Assembly: GCF_946479415.1 (NCBI RefSeq)
Contig: NZ_CAMLFY010000010.1
Location: 1 to 64,000, forward strand
Source of the DNA: an uncultured Shinella sp.
Lineage (GTDB): Bacteria; Pseudomonadota; Alphaproteobacteria; Rhizobiales; Rhizobiaceae
DNA: 64,000 nt
Reading direction: 5' to 3'
The notes beneath the pieces were generated by a model, which saw only the letters and a program-made list of their open reading frames with translations, ran no database searches and was not told the DNA's origin. The position numbers and the translations under genes were made by a program. Numbering within the stretch: position 1 is the first letter of the stretch; every line of letters starts with the position of its first letter. Of this stretch, positions 52,201 through 60,358 are shown piece after piece.

Positions 52201-55200
52201 GATGGTGCCGGCCGTCAGTGTCGTGCCGGATACGGGCGACAGAACCATTGCCGGTGCGCCCACCGAAATCGTGTAGCTCGCCGAGGCCGAGCCGCTGGTT
52301 GCCGCCGTCGCCGTCACGGTGAAGGTTGCCGTTCCGAAGGCGGCACTGGTCGGCGTGCCGGTGATGGCGCCCGTTGCCGTATTGAGGCTCAGTCCCGCCG
52401 GAAGCGCACCACTCGTTACGGCAAAGCTGATCGTCCCGACGCCGCCAGCTGCAGAGATCGAGGCGTTCGAATAGACGACGCCCACGGTGCCGGCCGTCAA
52501 GGCCGTTCCCGTGACAGGGAACAGCACGACGGAGGTTCCACCGACGGTGATCGAATAGCTCGCGGAAGCCGCGCCGCTGGTTGCAGCCGTCGCAGTCACG
52601 GTGAAGGTCGATGTGCCCAGCGCGCCGGCCGTCGGCGTGCCCGTTATTGCACCGCTCGAAGCATTGAGATTGAGCCCCGATGGAAGCGCACCGCCTGTCA
52701 CGGCAAAGCTGATCGCGCCGACGCCGCCACCTGCCGAGATCGAGGTGTTCGAATAGGCCACGCCCACCGTTCCACCCGTCAAGGCCGTTCCCGTGACGGG
52801 TGAGAGCACGACGGAGGTGCCGCCGACGGTGATCGAATAGGCCGCGGATGCCGAGCCGGATGTCGCCGCCGTCGCCGTTATCGTGAAGCTTGCCGTGCCG
52901 AAAGCGGCGACGGCCGGCGTGCCGGTAATCGCGCCGGTCGCCGTGTCGAGGCTGAGCCCTGTTGGAAGGGTGCCGGCGGTCAGCGCGTAGCTGAACGTTC
53001 CAACCCCACCACTGGCGGAGATCGACGTGTCCGAATAGGCGACGCCGACGGTGCCGGCGGAAAGTGCGCTACCCGTTACCGGCGTCATCACCACCGGCGG
53101 GGCCGCCACTGCTATGGAATAGCTTGCCGATATGGAACCCGCTGTTGCAGCCGTGGCCGTTACGGTAAAGTTTGCCGTGCCCAATCCGGCTGTCGTCGGC
53201 GTCCCTGTGATCGCGCCGGTAGAGGTATCGAGTGAGAGCCCAGCCGGCAGTGCGCCACTTGTCACGGCATAGCTGATCGCGCCGACGCCACCACTGGCTG
53301 AAATCGACGTGTCCGAATAGGAAACTCCGACCGTGCCGGCCGAAAGCGTCGCGCCGGTCGCCGGCGTCAGCACCACGGGCGGCGCTGCAATCGTGATCGT
53401 ATAAGAGGCTTGCTCGAAGTTTCCGAAAACCAGCGACTCTATGTCTACGACGATTGTCGTCGTGCCGAGTGCGCTCGCCGTTGGTGTTCCGGTGATTGCA
53501 CCCGTCGTGGCGTCCATTGCCAAACCGTCAGGAAGCCCGCTTCCGTAGTATTTGACCGCACCGATAGGAGCACTCGCCGAGACCGATGTGTCCGAATAGG
53601 CGGATCCGACCAGGCCGCTCGTCAAGGCGGTTCCGGTCGCTGGCGCCAGGTTCAGCGGCGGCCCCACGATCGTGATCGAATACGTGTTTACAGCCGAGCC
53701 GCTTGTCGCGGCCGTTGCCGTGATGCCGACGTTGAACGTGCCCATGGCCGTGGCGGCGCCGCTGATTTCGCCGGTCGCTGTGTTGAGCGTGAGGCCCGGC
53801 GGCAGCGCGCCGGCGGTCACCGCAAATGTAATGGTTCCCACGCCGCCTGTCGCGGAGATGGTCGTCGAGTAGGCAAGCCCCCCAGTGCCTCCTGTGATCG
53901 CGCCGCTTGCGGGCGACATGACCACGGGCGGTGCGGTGATCGTGATCGAATAGGCGGCCGTCGTCGATCCGCTGGTCGCTGCTGCCGCCGACACCGTGAA
54001 ATTCGACGTGCCGAACGCAGCCGCTGTCGGTGTGCCCGTGATCGCGCCCGTCGAGGAGTTGAGGGAGAGTCCGGCGGGCAGCGCGCCGCTCGCGACTGCG
54101 TAGGTGAGCGCCCCTACGCCGCCGGTTGCGGAGATCGAGGTGTCGGAATAGCTCGTTCCCACCACGCCGGCGGTGAGGGCCGCACCGGTCGTGGGCGTGA
54201 GCACCACGGGCGGCGCCGTGACCGCGATCGAATAGCTGGCGGCAGCTGATCCCGTCGTCGATGCCGTCGCCGTCACCGTGAAGTTTGCCGTTCCGAGCGC
54301 CCCGGCTGTCGGCGTGCCGGTTATCGCGCCGCTCGACGTGTTGAGGCTGAGGCCGGCCGGCAACGAGCCGGAGGTCACGGCGTAGGTGATCGTGCCGACA
54401 CCGCCCGTCGCCGAGATCGACGTGTCGGAATAGCTCGTTCCCACCACGCCTGCGGTGAGGGCCGTACCGGTCGTGGGTGTCAGCACCACGGGCGGTGCCG
54501 TGACCGTGATCGAGTAATTCGCGCTGGCCGAGCCGGTTGTTGCAGCCGTCGCCGTCACCGTGAAGTTCGCCGTTCCAAGCGCCCCGGTCGTCGGCGTGCC
54601 CGTGATCGCGCCACTCGATGTGTTAAGGCTGAGGCCCGCCGGTAACGAGCCGGAGGTGACGGCATAGGTGATCGTGCCGACACCGCCCGTCGCCGAAATG
54701 GAACTGTTGGAATAGGACGAGCCAACCACGCCTGCGGTAAGCGCGGTACCGGTCGCGGGCGTCAGCACGACGGGCGGGGCCGTCACCGTGATCGAGTAAT
54801 TCGCGCTCACCGAGCCGCTGGTCGCGGCGGTCGCGGTCACCGTGAAATTCGCCGTTCCGATCGCGCCCGCCGTGGGCGTGCCGGTTATCGCGCCGGTCGA
54901 TGTGTTGATGCTGAGCCCGGCCGGCAATGCGCCAGCCGTCACGGCATAGGTGATCGTGCCGGAACCTCCCGTCGCCGAAATCGAGGTGTTGGAATAGGAT
55001 GTGCTCACCGTGCCGGCGGAAAGCGCGGTCCCGCTTGCCGGTGTCAGTGAAACCGGGGGAAAGGCGTTGATGGTGACGGTCACGCTCTGCGCGATGAAGT
55101 GCACGCCGCCGGTCGAGATGGTGGTGCTGTCCTGAACCTTCAGAATGAAGGTCGAACTGCCGACTACCGTCGGCGTGCCGGACAGGAGGCCGGTGCTCGA

Positions 55201-55989
55201 GAGGCTCAATCCCGCCGGCAGGCTGCCGCTGTCACGGGTGTAGGTGTAGCCCGCGGTGCCGCCGCTCGCGGAAAACTGCACACTATAGGCCGTGCCGATG
55301 CCGCCATCCGGCGGGCTGTCCGGCGTCACGTCAATAACGGGCGCGGCGATGACGACGCTGTAGGCTTTGTCGAGCGTATTGGCCGTCGGTGTCGTGGAAT
55401 CCGTCACGCGGACGCTAAAGTTGTAGGGGCCTGAGCCTGTCGGCGTGCCGGAGATGACGCCGGAGGAGGAGAGGGTGAGGCCGGGCGGCAGGTTGCTGCC
55501 TGACACGAGCGCGTAGGTATAGGGGCCGGTTCCGCCGCTCGTGCTGATTGCCTGATTGTAGGAGGTGCCGATGGCAGGCGTGGCAACGGTCGATGGCGTG
55601 ACCGTCAGCGGGGAAGTCGATGCGTTGACCGTGATGTTGAACGTAATCGGTGCTGCAACATCATCCTTGACGATGAATGTGTCTGATGTCGCTCCGTCGC
55701 CGTTGTTCGTGTAGATCAGCGCGTAGGTGTTCGAGGGTATTCCGAAGGTTAGGCTGCCATGGGATGGCGAGACGTTGGCTGGTCCGATGAAGCCGAAATC
55801 GGCGCAGGTAAAGGTTGCGGTGCCGCCGGAGGTTATGGTCGCCGTCTGTGGAGAGGTGCATGCGGCGTGTGCCGCTGTTGCGGGCCAAAGGACGATCAAT
55901 GAGATCAGGGTCAGGAATGCCAGGAAAAATGCCGGCCCGTCGCGATGCCGGCGCGAAATGCCTGACTTATTAAGCCATTTCTTATGCAT
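49261..55989 (-). CDS. Giant Ig-repeat surface protein with C-terminal beta-barrel
   Basis: 2,242 residues. A long signal sequence (residues 1 to about 45: basic start, then FFLAFLTLISLIVLW, ending AAHA). Residues about 130-1800 are some 18 tandem Ig-like putative-adhesin (He_PIG type) repeats of about 94 residues, e.g. ISATGGVGTITYAVTSG and LPAGLSLNTSSGAITGTP. A linker with a helical part follows (AKVADDIDALVRDFVQTRQD). Residues about 1990-2242 form a beta-barrel like that of type V autotransporters (WGSFAMISLGADYLLTDK, VGPYASFEIARNIYWN) ending in Phe. It is therefore likely displayed on the outer membrane as an adhesin. Start at 55989 puts the signal at the N-terminus. Divergent from three tail-collar-like genes. 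Confidence 0.88.
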   Translation of the reverse strand: MHKKWLNKSGISRRHRDGPAFFLAFLTLISLIVLWPATAAHAACTSPQTATITSGGTATFTCADFGFIGPANVSPSHGSLTFGIPSNTYALIYTNNGDGATSDTFIVKDDVAAPITFNITVNASTSPLTVTPSTVATPAIGTSYNQAISTSGGTGPYTYALVSGSNLPPGLTLSSSGVISGTPTGSGPYNFSVRVTDSTTPTANTLDKAYSVVIAAPVIDVTPDSPPDGGIGTAYSVQFSASGGTAGYTYTRDSGSLPAGLSLSSTGLLSGTPTVVGSSTFILKVQDSTTISTGGVHFIAQSVTVTINAFPPVSLTPASGTALSAGTVSTSYSNTSISATGGSGTITYAVTAGALPAGLSINTSTGAITGTPTAGAIGTANFTVTATAATSGSVSANYSITVTAPPVVLTPATGTALTAGVVGSSYSNSSISATGGVGTITYAVTSGSLPAGLSLNTSSGAITGTPTTGALGTANFTVTATAATTGSASANYSITVTAPPVVLTPTTGTALTAGVVGTSYSDTSISATGGVGTITYAVTSGSLPAGLSLNTSSGAITGTPTAGALGTANFTVTATASTTGSAAASYSIAVTAPPVVLTPTTGAALTAGVVGTSYSDTSISATGGVGALTYAVASGALPAGLSLNSSTGAITGTPTAAAFGTSNFTVSAAAATSGSTTAAYSITITAPPVVMSPASGAITGGTGGLAYSTTISATGGVGTITFAVTAGALPPGLTLNTATGEISGAATAMGTFNVGITATAATSGSAVNTYSITIVGPPLNLAPATGTALTSGLVGSAYSDTSVSASAPIGAVKYYGSGLPDGLAMDATTGAITGTPTASALGTTTIVVDIESLVFGNFEQASYTITIAAPPVVLTPATGATLSAGTVGVSYSDTSISASGGVGAISYAVTSGALPAGLSLDTSTGAITGTPTTAGLGTANFTVTATAATAGSISASYSIAVAAPPVVMTPVTGSALSAGTVGVAYSDTSISASGGVGTFSYALTAGTLPTGLSLDTATGAITGTPAVAAFGTASFTITATAATSGSASAAYSITVGGTSVVLSPVTGTALTGGTVGVAYSNTSISAGGGVGAISFAVTGGALPSGLNLNASSGAITGTPTAGALGTSTFTVTATAATSGAASASYSITVGGTSVVLFPVTGTALTAGTVGVVYSNASISAAGGVGTISFAVTSGALPAGLSLNTATGAITGTPTSAAFGTATFTVTATAATSGSASASYTISVGAPAMVLSPVSGTTLTAGTIGTAYSDTSISASGGVGTISYAVTAGALPAGLSLGASTGAISGTPTNAAFGLATFTVTATAATSGTASAIYKISIGTTAVVLTPASGSALTAGTVGVTYSDTSISATGGTGAISYAVTGGSLPAGLTLNASTGAISGTPTAAALGTAVFTIKATAATAGSATARYKITVCGPAVVLTPVTGSVLNEGMVSAAYSDTSISASGGVGKISYAVTSGALPAGLKINAGTGAITGKPTAAALGTTRFTVKATAATSGSASAVYAIVVKGPAVVLTPATGSTLTAGVVGTSYFDTAISAQGGVGKITYAVTTGALPAGLKLNATTGAISGTPTAGAFGTTTFTITATAATSGSASARYTIAVTAPAVVLTPATGTALKSGTAGTSYSNTSISASGGVGAIGYAVTRGALPAGLSLDASTAAITGTPTASGDFTVTVTATDTVGTTATATYSLKIKPPKVTFTFTPAGGALDEAMAGESYSQSITAKGGSGALVYSISSGKLPKGVVLNVSTGELTGPLATDASAGNYTLAIQVRDGNGATGKANYTLRVKRRTTTVINIVVEVPAGGTPANVYLNRGATGGPFTAAELAFVTPANAGTATIIRGDVASAAAAEAPVGWYLKYTPDPAYSGEVQVGYRLISALGTSNTGVVTYRLAHDPAKVADDIDALVRDFVQTRQDLISSTIKVPGLLERRQMEEATDPVTARMTPSEDGMTGSLSTSLRQMEAARDHADGVSAAASSPFNIWIDGAFLAHNRDGNDGRWGSFAMISLGADYLLTDKALVGLSFHYDRMTDPTDEDAELTGNGWLVGPYASFEIARNIYWNASLRYGGSSNDIDTAFWDGSFDTTRWMADTSLEGQWNLDEATTITPKLRIVYFSESVDDYAVKNDAGDTVAIDGFDQEQFRVSLGAEIARSFTLESGTQVTPKLGVTGGYSGLDGSGAFGSLTAGVALQTANMWMLDLSLLLNIAESGETSAGGRIKAAKQF
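50575..55600 (-). repeat. Tandem 282-bp repeat array (about 18 units) within the giant gene
   Basis: The motif GAATAG of the conserved SYSDTS codons recurs at 52469, 52751, 53033 and 53315, exactly 282 bases (94 codons) apart. About 18 units fit between 50575 and 55600; the first two and the last are the most diverged, the central ones nearly interchangeable. Such arrays expand and contract by recombination and are prone to assembly collapse. Confidence 0.85.
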
Positions 55990-56230
55990 TGTCCCGCCCC
56001 TGTACGCGCGCAATGCCGCGAGGAGGGTCATCCATTATCGCGGTCAGTCCGTTCAGCGCTTTAACCAATGACTTGCACGAAGCGTCGGAAAATACAACTC
56101 TGAATCGCAGATAGCGATAAATGACCTTCAAAAAAGATTATCAAGGCACTCTTCCCAAGGTGCGCGTTATGGGCGAGAGTGTTTGCGAGAATCTATTCAA
56201 AGTCGCTAAATTGTTGGGTGGGGGCAACAC

Positions 56231-56761
56231 ATGACCGATGTGTATCTCGGGCAGATCATGATGAGTGGGTTCGCATTTGCGCCGCGTTATTTCGCGCTCT
56301 GCAACGGCCAACTCTTGTCGATCAGTCAGAATCAAGCCTTGTTCTCGTTGCTGGGAACATATTACGGCGGGAACGGCACCACCAATTTTGCGCTGCCTAA
56401 CCTGCAGGGCCGCGTACCGGTCTCTGCGGGTTCGTCTGTCGATCCTTCCTGGCAACCCCCGCCTTATGCGATCGGGGAGACCGGCGGCGTCGAAACCGTG
56501 ACGCTGAACACGCAGCAGATGCCCAATCACATTCACCAGGGCAACGGCACCACCGCCGACGGCGCGATACGCAATCCGACGGGCACGCTTTTTGCGAAGA
56601 ACTCCGTTCCCATCTATGCGCAGGCGACGGGAGCTCAGGTGCCCCTGTCGTCACAGACCGTCGCGTCGGCGGGTGGCGGACAGGCGCATTCCAACATGCA
56701 GCCTTACAGCGTCATCAATTTCTGCATCGCGCTTTCGGGCGTTTACCCGTCCCGCAACTAA
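56231..56761 (+). CDS. Phage tail-collar-like (Mdp family) protein 1
   Basis: 176 residues with a tail-collar domain (about 5-60): YLGQIMMSGFAFAPRYFALCNGQLLSI, then SLLGTYYGGNGTTNFALPNLQGRVP. The C-terminal half has QMPNHIHQ and the conserved ending INFCIALSGVYPS. This domain occurs in phage short-tail-fibre proteins and in the bacterial MdpB (microcystin-dependent protein) family; no other phage genes are here, so it is not a prophage. Role unknown, possibly surface or extracellular. First of three paralogs in a row; divergent from the giant Ig-repeat gene. Confidence 0.88.
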   Translation: MTDVYLGQIMMSGFAFAPRYFALCNGQLLSISQNQALFSLLGTYYGGNGTTNFALPNLQGRVPVSAGSSVDPSWQPPPYAIGETGGVETVTLNTQQMPNHIHQGNGTTADGAIRNPTGTLFAKNSVPIYAQATGAQVPLSSQTVASAGGGQAHSNMQPYSVINFCIALSGVYPSRN

Positions 56762-56782
56762 CACCATCGCCGGAGGTCAAAG

Positions 56783-57313
56783 ATGAGCACTCCCTATCTC
56801 GGGGAAATACGCATGTTCGGTTTTCCCCGCGTGCCGACCGGCTGGCAAGCATGTGATGGTTCGCTGCTGGCTATATCGCAATATGACGCGCTGTATAGTC
56901 TGCTCGGCACCACCTATGGCGGTGACGGACAATCCACATTCGGCGTACCCGATCTCCGCGGACGCGTTCCCATGCATTGGGGGAGCGGGCAAGGTCTGTC
57001 GTCTCATGTCGCCGGTGAACTTGCGGGCACCGAGGCCGTGACGCTGATCACCAATCAGATGCCGCAGCATACGCACACCTTCTTCGCGACCACGGCGGCG
57101 GCAGATTCGGCGACGGTCGGAACGACGACGGAGCTTGGAGCGCTCGGCAGCGATACACTGTATGCCACCGATGTCACGGGCCTGACGCCTTTCAGCATGT
57201 CGGGGGCCTCGACGAAGGCCGCCGGCAATACGCAACCCCACGACAACCTGATGCCGACACTCACGGTGCAATTCTGCATTGCGCTTTTCGGCGTCTATCC
57301 GTCGCAAGGCTGA
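56783..57313 (+). CDS. Phage tail-collar-like (Mdp family) protein 2
   Basis: 176 residues, a paralog of the flanking genes. LGEIRMFGFPRVPTGWQACDGSLLAI, SLLGTTYGGDGQSTFGVPDLRGRVP and QMPQHTHTF are conserved; the ending VQFCIALFGVYPS matches the family. The central part (TTAAADSATVGTTTE) is the variable region. GGAGG seven to eight bases before the ATG gives a strong ribosome site. It follows the first copy by 21 bases and is co-transcribed with it. Confidence 0.88.
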   Translation: MSTPYLGEIRMFGFPRVPTGWQACDGSLLAISQYDALYSLLGTTYGGDGQSTFGVPDLRGRVPMHWGSGQGLSSHVAGELAGTEAVTLITNQMPQHTHTFFATTAAADSATVGTTTELGALGSDTLYATDVTGLTPFSMSGASTKAAGNTQPHDNLMPTLTVQFCIALFGVYPSQG

Positions 57314-57344
57314 TGCGAACTCATTTCACGATAAGGGGATAAAA

Positions 57345-57878
57345 ATGACAGAGCCTTTCATTGGGGAAATCCAGCTGTTCGGCTTCAACTTCGCACCCCG
57401 TGGCTGGGCGTTCTGCAATGGCGCAACGCTTGCGATCCAGCAAAACACGGCATTGTTTTCGCTGCTTGGTGTAACCTACGGCGGCAACGGTATGTCGACG
57501 TTCCAGCTGCCGAACTTCATGGGGCGGACCGCAAACAATCAGGGCACGGGACCCGGCCTGAGCCAGCGATTGGCCGGCGAAGTCTTCGGGGAAAACAGTC
57601 TCACGCTGAGTTTGCTGGAAATGCCGGCCCACTCCCATTCGTTCGGGATCTACAATCAGGGTGACGTCGCGAAAAAATCGGGGACGCCGTCCGCCGGCAA
57701 TTCGTTGACCGCGCCCACGCAAAGCATTCCTTTTTCCAATGCGGGTGCGCCGGATGCGCAGTTTGCTCCCAACATGATCGGCCCGGCAGGAAACGGTCAG
57801 CCGCATGAAAACCGACAACCGTATCTGGCGATAAACTACTGCATCGCCCTTGAAGGCGTTTTCCCGTCCTTCGGATGA
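57345..57878 (+). CDS. Phage tail-collar-like (Mdp family) protein 3
   Basis: 177 residues, third paralog. IGEIQLFGFNFAPRGWAFCNGATLAI, SLLGVTYGGNGMSTFQLPNFMGRTA, EMPAHSHSF and the ending INYCIALEGVFPS are shared with the other two. AAGGGGAT precedes the ATG at 57345; the frame extends back to 57279 but over the end of copy 2. Its stop overlaps the GNAT gene start (ATGA), so translation is coupled. Confidence 0.88.
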   Translation: MTEPFIGEIQLFGFNFAPRGWAFCNGATLAIQQNTALFSLLGVTYGGNGMSTFQLPNFMGRTANNQGTGPGLSQRLAGEVFGENSLTLSLLEMPAHSHSFGIYNQGDVAKKSGTPSAGNSLTAPTQSIPFSNAGAPDAQFAPNMIGPAGNGQPHENRQPYLAINYCIALEGVFPSFG

Positions 57879-58450
57879 GTCCTGTTCAAGGTTTGGCGAT
57901 GTCCGATTTTCCGGTGCGGTTCCTGCCGCCCCGTATTGACGTGGCAGGTATCGCGTTGCGCCACGCCGTGCCGTCGGATGTTGCGTTCTTCCTGGAACTT
58001 TACCAGTCGTTCCGCATGGAGGAACTGGCAGCGGTGCCGTGGCCACCGGAGCAAAAAGACGTCTTTCTCCGGCAGCAGTTCAGTTTCCAGCACCGCCACT
58101 ATCTCGGAAGCTTTCCCAACGCCGATTTTCTTGTCGTCGCATGCGATCGGGTGCCGATTGGGCGCCTTTATCTGGATTGTACGCCGGATCGGTGGCATGT
58201 CATCGATATCGGTTTTCTGCCGGAGCATCGCGGCCGCGGCTTGGGAACGGCTCTGCTATCCGCAATTCAGCATGAAGCGGTCGTGGCGGGCGCGGCTAGG
58301 GTCGTGTTGCATGTCGAACAGCACAACTTCCGCGCCAGGGCGCTCTATCGTCGGTTGTCCTTCCGGGAGGTTGACGACAATGGCACCCATTTGCGGATGG
58401 AATGGCCGGGCCGCGCTGTCAAAGCCGCTGCGGAACCGCCGGCTGTTTAG
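57875..58450 (+). CDS. GNAT-family N-acetyltransferase
   Basis: 191 residues with the acetyl-CoA binding motif HRGRGLGTALL near residue 120 and the flanking strands VIDIGFLPE and VVLHVEQHNFRARALYRRLSF. It would acetylate an amine, perhaps on a protein from the same operon; the substrate is unknown. The ATGA overlap with the preceding tail-collar gene indicates coupled synthesis; an internal ATG at 57899 is an alternative start. Its stop overlaps that of the convergent DUF6916-like gene by three bases. Confidence 0.85.
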   Translation: MSPVQGLAMSDFPVRFLPPRIDVAGIALRHAVPSDVAFFLELYQSFRMEELAAVPWPPEQKDVFLRQQFSFQHRHYLGSFPNADFLVVACDRVPIGRLYLDCTPDRWHVIDIGFLPEHRGRGLGTALLSAIQHEAVVAGAARVVLHVEQHNFRARALYRRLSFREVDDNGTHLRMEWPGRAVKAAAEPPAV

Positions 58451-58740
58451 TTGAACACCGCCTGATAGACGATGCCCTGCTTGTCGCGCGCGACCGGAAC
58501 GAGGAAAATATCCAGGACGCCGAGCGAGATATTCGTCATGCGATAAATCTGCTGCGGGAGCACGACCGCCGAATTGCTTCTAAACAGGAGGGAGAACGGC
58601 TCCCGTCTCATGCCCGGCAAAATCTGCGTTCCGCCCGGCCTCGTTTCGGCGAGGGTCAGCGGCACGGTGCTTTCGCCGAGAGAAAGATCGAATGCTTCAC
58701 CGACACGTCCCGCAAAATGTTGAAGCGTCAGCAGGTCCAT
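58447..58740 (-). CDS. DUF6916-like small protein
   Basis: 97 residues, mostly beta-strand (LSLGESTVPLTLAETRPGG, FSLLFRSNSAVVLPQQIYRM, LDIFLVPVARDKQGIVYQAVFN). From memory this resembles the DUF6916 group often found beside tail-collar genes; there is no known activity. Start at 58740 has GGGAGA eight bases upstream; ATG 58746 is only two bases from it. It is the only gene of the block on the minus strand and its stop codon overlaps the acetyltransferase stop. Confidence 0.7.
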   Translation of the reverse strand: MDLLTLQHFAGRVGEAFDLSLGESTVPLTLAETRPGGTQILPGMRREPFSLLFRSNSAVVLPQQIYRMTNISLGVLDIFLVPVARDKQGIVYQAVFN

Positions 58741-58907
58741 GCGCATTCTCTCCCGGTCGTCTGCAATCCCAAGGATTTCTCCTACAACAGGAACGGGACG
58801 GAAGACAGAGGGGCTATCGCAATGCGATCACCCGACACGGCGTTTTCCGTATGTTTTGCGTTCCTGCGAATCCGTCGCCGTGCCTGGATGCCGTGCGGGA
58901 GAGATCT

Positions 58908-58927
58908 GCCCTCGGTCGCCAGAGGGC
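58908..58927 (-). terminator. Hairpin after the lpdA-containing operon
   Basis: GCCCTC / GAGGGC with an eight-base loop, 31 bases beyond the dihydrolipoyl dehydrogenase stop on the minus strand. No U tract, so weak. The rest of 58741-58957 holds no supported gene. Confidence 0.3.
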
Positions 58928-58957
58928 GCCAAACCTGACTGGTATTTTCGGATAGTG

Positions 58958-60358
58958 TCAGGCGTGGATCGCACCACCTCCGATGCCCAGGGCTGCTTCC
59001 TTGACAGCTTCGCTGTGGGTCGGATGAGCATGGCAGGTATAGGCAACATCTTCCGCCGTTGCGCCGAATTCCATCGCCTGGGCGATCTGGGCGATCATCG
59101 TTCCCGCGAGAGACGCGACGATGTGAGCCCCGAGGATCACATCGGTCTGTTCGTCGGAAATGATTTTTACGAAGCCGTCGGTCTCGCCATTCACCTTGGC
59201 GCGGCCATTTGCGGCCATCGGAAATGTCGAGACGCGGAATGGGCGTCCGGTCGCCTTTGCCGCCTCTTCTGTCAGCCCGACGCTGGCGACTTCGGGATCG
59301 GTATAGACGACCGCCGGAACGATGGCGTGATTGACGTCGCGCGGGATGCCGGCGAGGCGTTCGGCCAATGCGATGCCTTCATCTCCGGCGCGATGCGCCA
59401 GCATCGGACCATTCGTGACGTCCCCGATCGCGTAGATACCGTTTACCGCGGTTCGCGCCGCACCATCGACCGGTATGAAACCACGGTCGTCGGTGTCTAT
59501 GCCGATGATATCCAAGTGGAGTTTCGATGTGTTGGGCCGACGCCCGGTCGCAATCAGAACGGTGTCCGCCATGATGGTTTCCGGAGCGCCTTCGGCTTCC
59601 ACCGTGATTGCGGCGGAATCTCCAGCCCTTTCGATCGATTGGACCTGAACCGAGGTGCGGATATCGAGCCCTTGTTTTTCAACGAGTTGTCTCACCCTTA
59701 CGCGGATGTCGCGGTCCATACCGGGAAGGATATCATCCAGATATTCGAGGACGATGACCTTCGATCCCAATCGGCTCCAGACCGAGCCCAGTTCCAAGCC
59801 GATGACACCACCTCCAACCACGACCATCGTCTCTGGAACGGCTTTCAGCGCGAGTGCCCCGGTCGAATCGATGATGATGCCCTCTTGATTGTTCACATCG
59901 ACCGATCGAAACGGTGAGGGATCGGAACCGGTCGCGATCACAATCGACTTCGCGGTGTAGTCCCGACCTGAGATCGACACTCTGTTATGTCCCGAAAACG
60001 CCGCCCATCCCTCAATACGCACGATCTTGTGTTTTCTGAAAAGGAAATCGATGCCCTTGGTCAGGCTGTGAACCGTTGCGTCCTTGCGGGCCATCATCTT
60101 TGAAAGATCGAGCGATACGTTTTCAACCTTGATTCCATAATCCGACAACGCGCCATGGGCGGCGGTGTGAAAATGGTGCGAAGCCGTCAGAAGCGCCTTC
60201 GAGGGAATGCACCCCACATTCAGGCAGGTGCCGCCCAAGGTATCGCGCCCTTCGACGCAGGCGGTCGCGAGACCCAGCTGGGCCGCACGGATTGCACATG
60301 CATATCCACCAGGGCCACCACCGATGACGAGCACGTCAAAGTCGAATTCTTCCATCAT
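58958..60358 (-). CDS. lpdA: Dihydrolipoyl dehydrogenase (E3)
   Basis: 466-residue flavoprotein that reoxidises the dihydrolipoyl group of E2 using NAD. FAD-binding VLVIGGGPGGYACAIRAAQLG at the N-terminus, redox disulfide C45-C50 in GGTCLNVGCIPSKALL, NAD site VVGGGVIGLELGSVW, and the C-terminal His-Glu pair in TCHAHPTHSEAVKE that protonates the thiolate. The start overlaps the E2 stop by four bases. Last gene of the E1-E2-E3 operon, so it is dedicated to this complex rather than to pyruvate dehydrogenase in general. Confidence 0.93.
   Translation of the reverse strand: MMEEFDFDVLVIGGGPGGYACAIRAAQLGLATACVEGRDTLGGTCLNVGCIPSKALLTASHHFHTAAHGALSDYGIKVENVSLDLSKMMARKDATVHSLTKGIDFLFRKHKIVRIEGWAAFSGHNRVSISGRDYTAKSIVIATGSDPSPFRSVDVNNQEGIIIDSTGALALKAVPETMVVVGGGVIGLELGSVWSRLGSKVIVLEYLDDILPGMDRDIRVRVRQLVEKQGLDIRTSVQVQSIERAGDSAAITVEAEGAPETIMADTVLIATGRRPNTSKLHLDIIGIDTDDRGFIPVDGAARTAVNGIYAIGDVTNGPMLAHRAGDEGIALAERLAGIPRDVNHAIVPAVVYTDPEVASVGLTEEAAKATGRPFRVSTFPMAANGRAKVNGETDGFVKIISDEQTDVILGAHIVASLAGTMIAQIAQAMEFGATAEDVAYTCHAHPTHSEAVKEAALGIGGGAIHA

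Noticed and set aside
56231..57878. Prophage remnant, because of three tail-collar proteins
   Set aside because: No other phage gene, integrase, attachment repeat or tRNA edge is present, and the same domain occurs in bacterial Mdp-type proteins.
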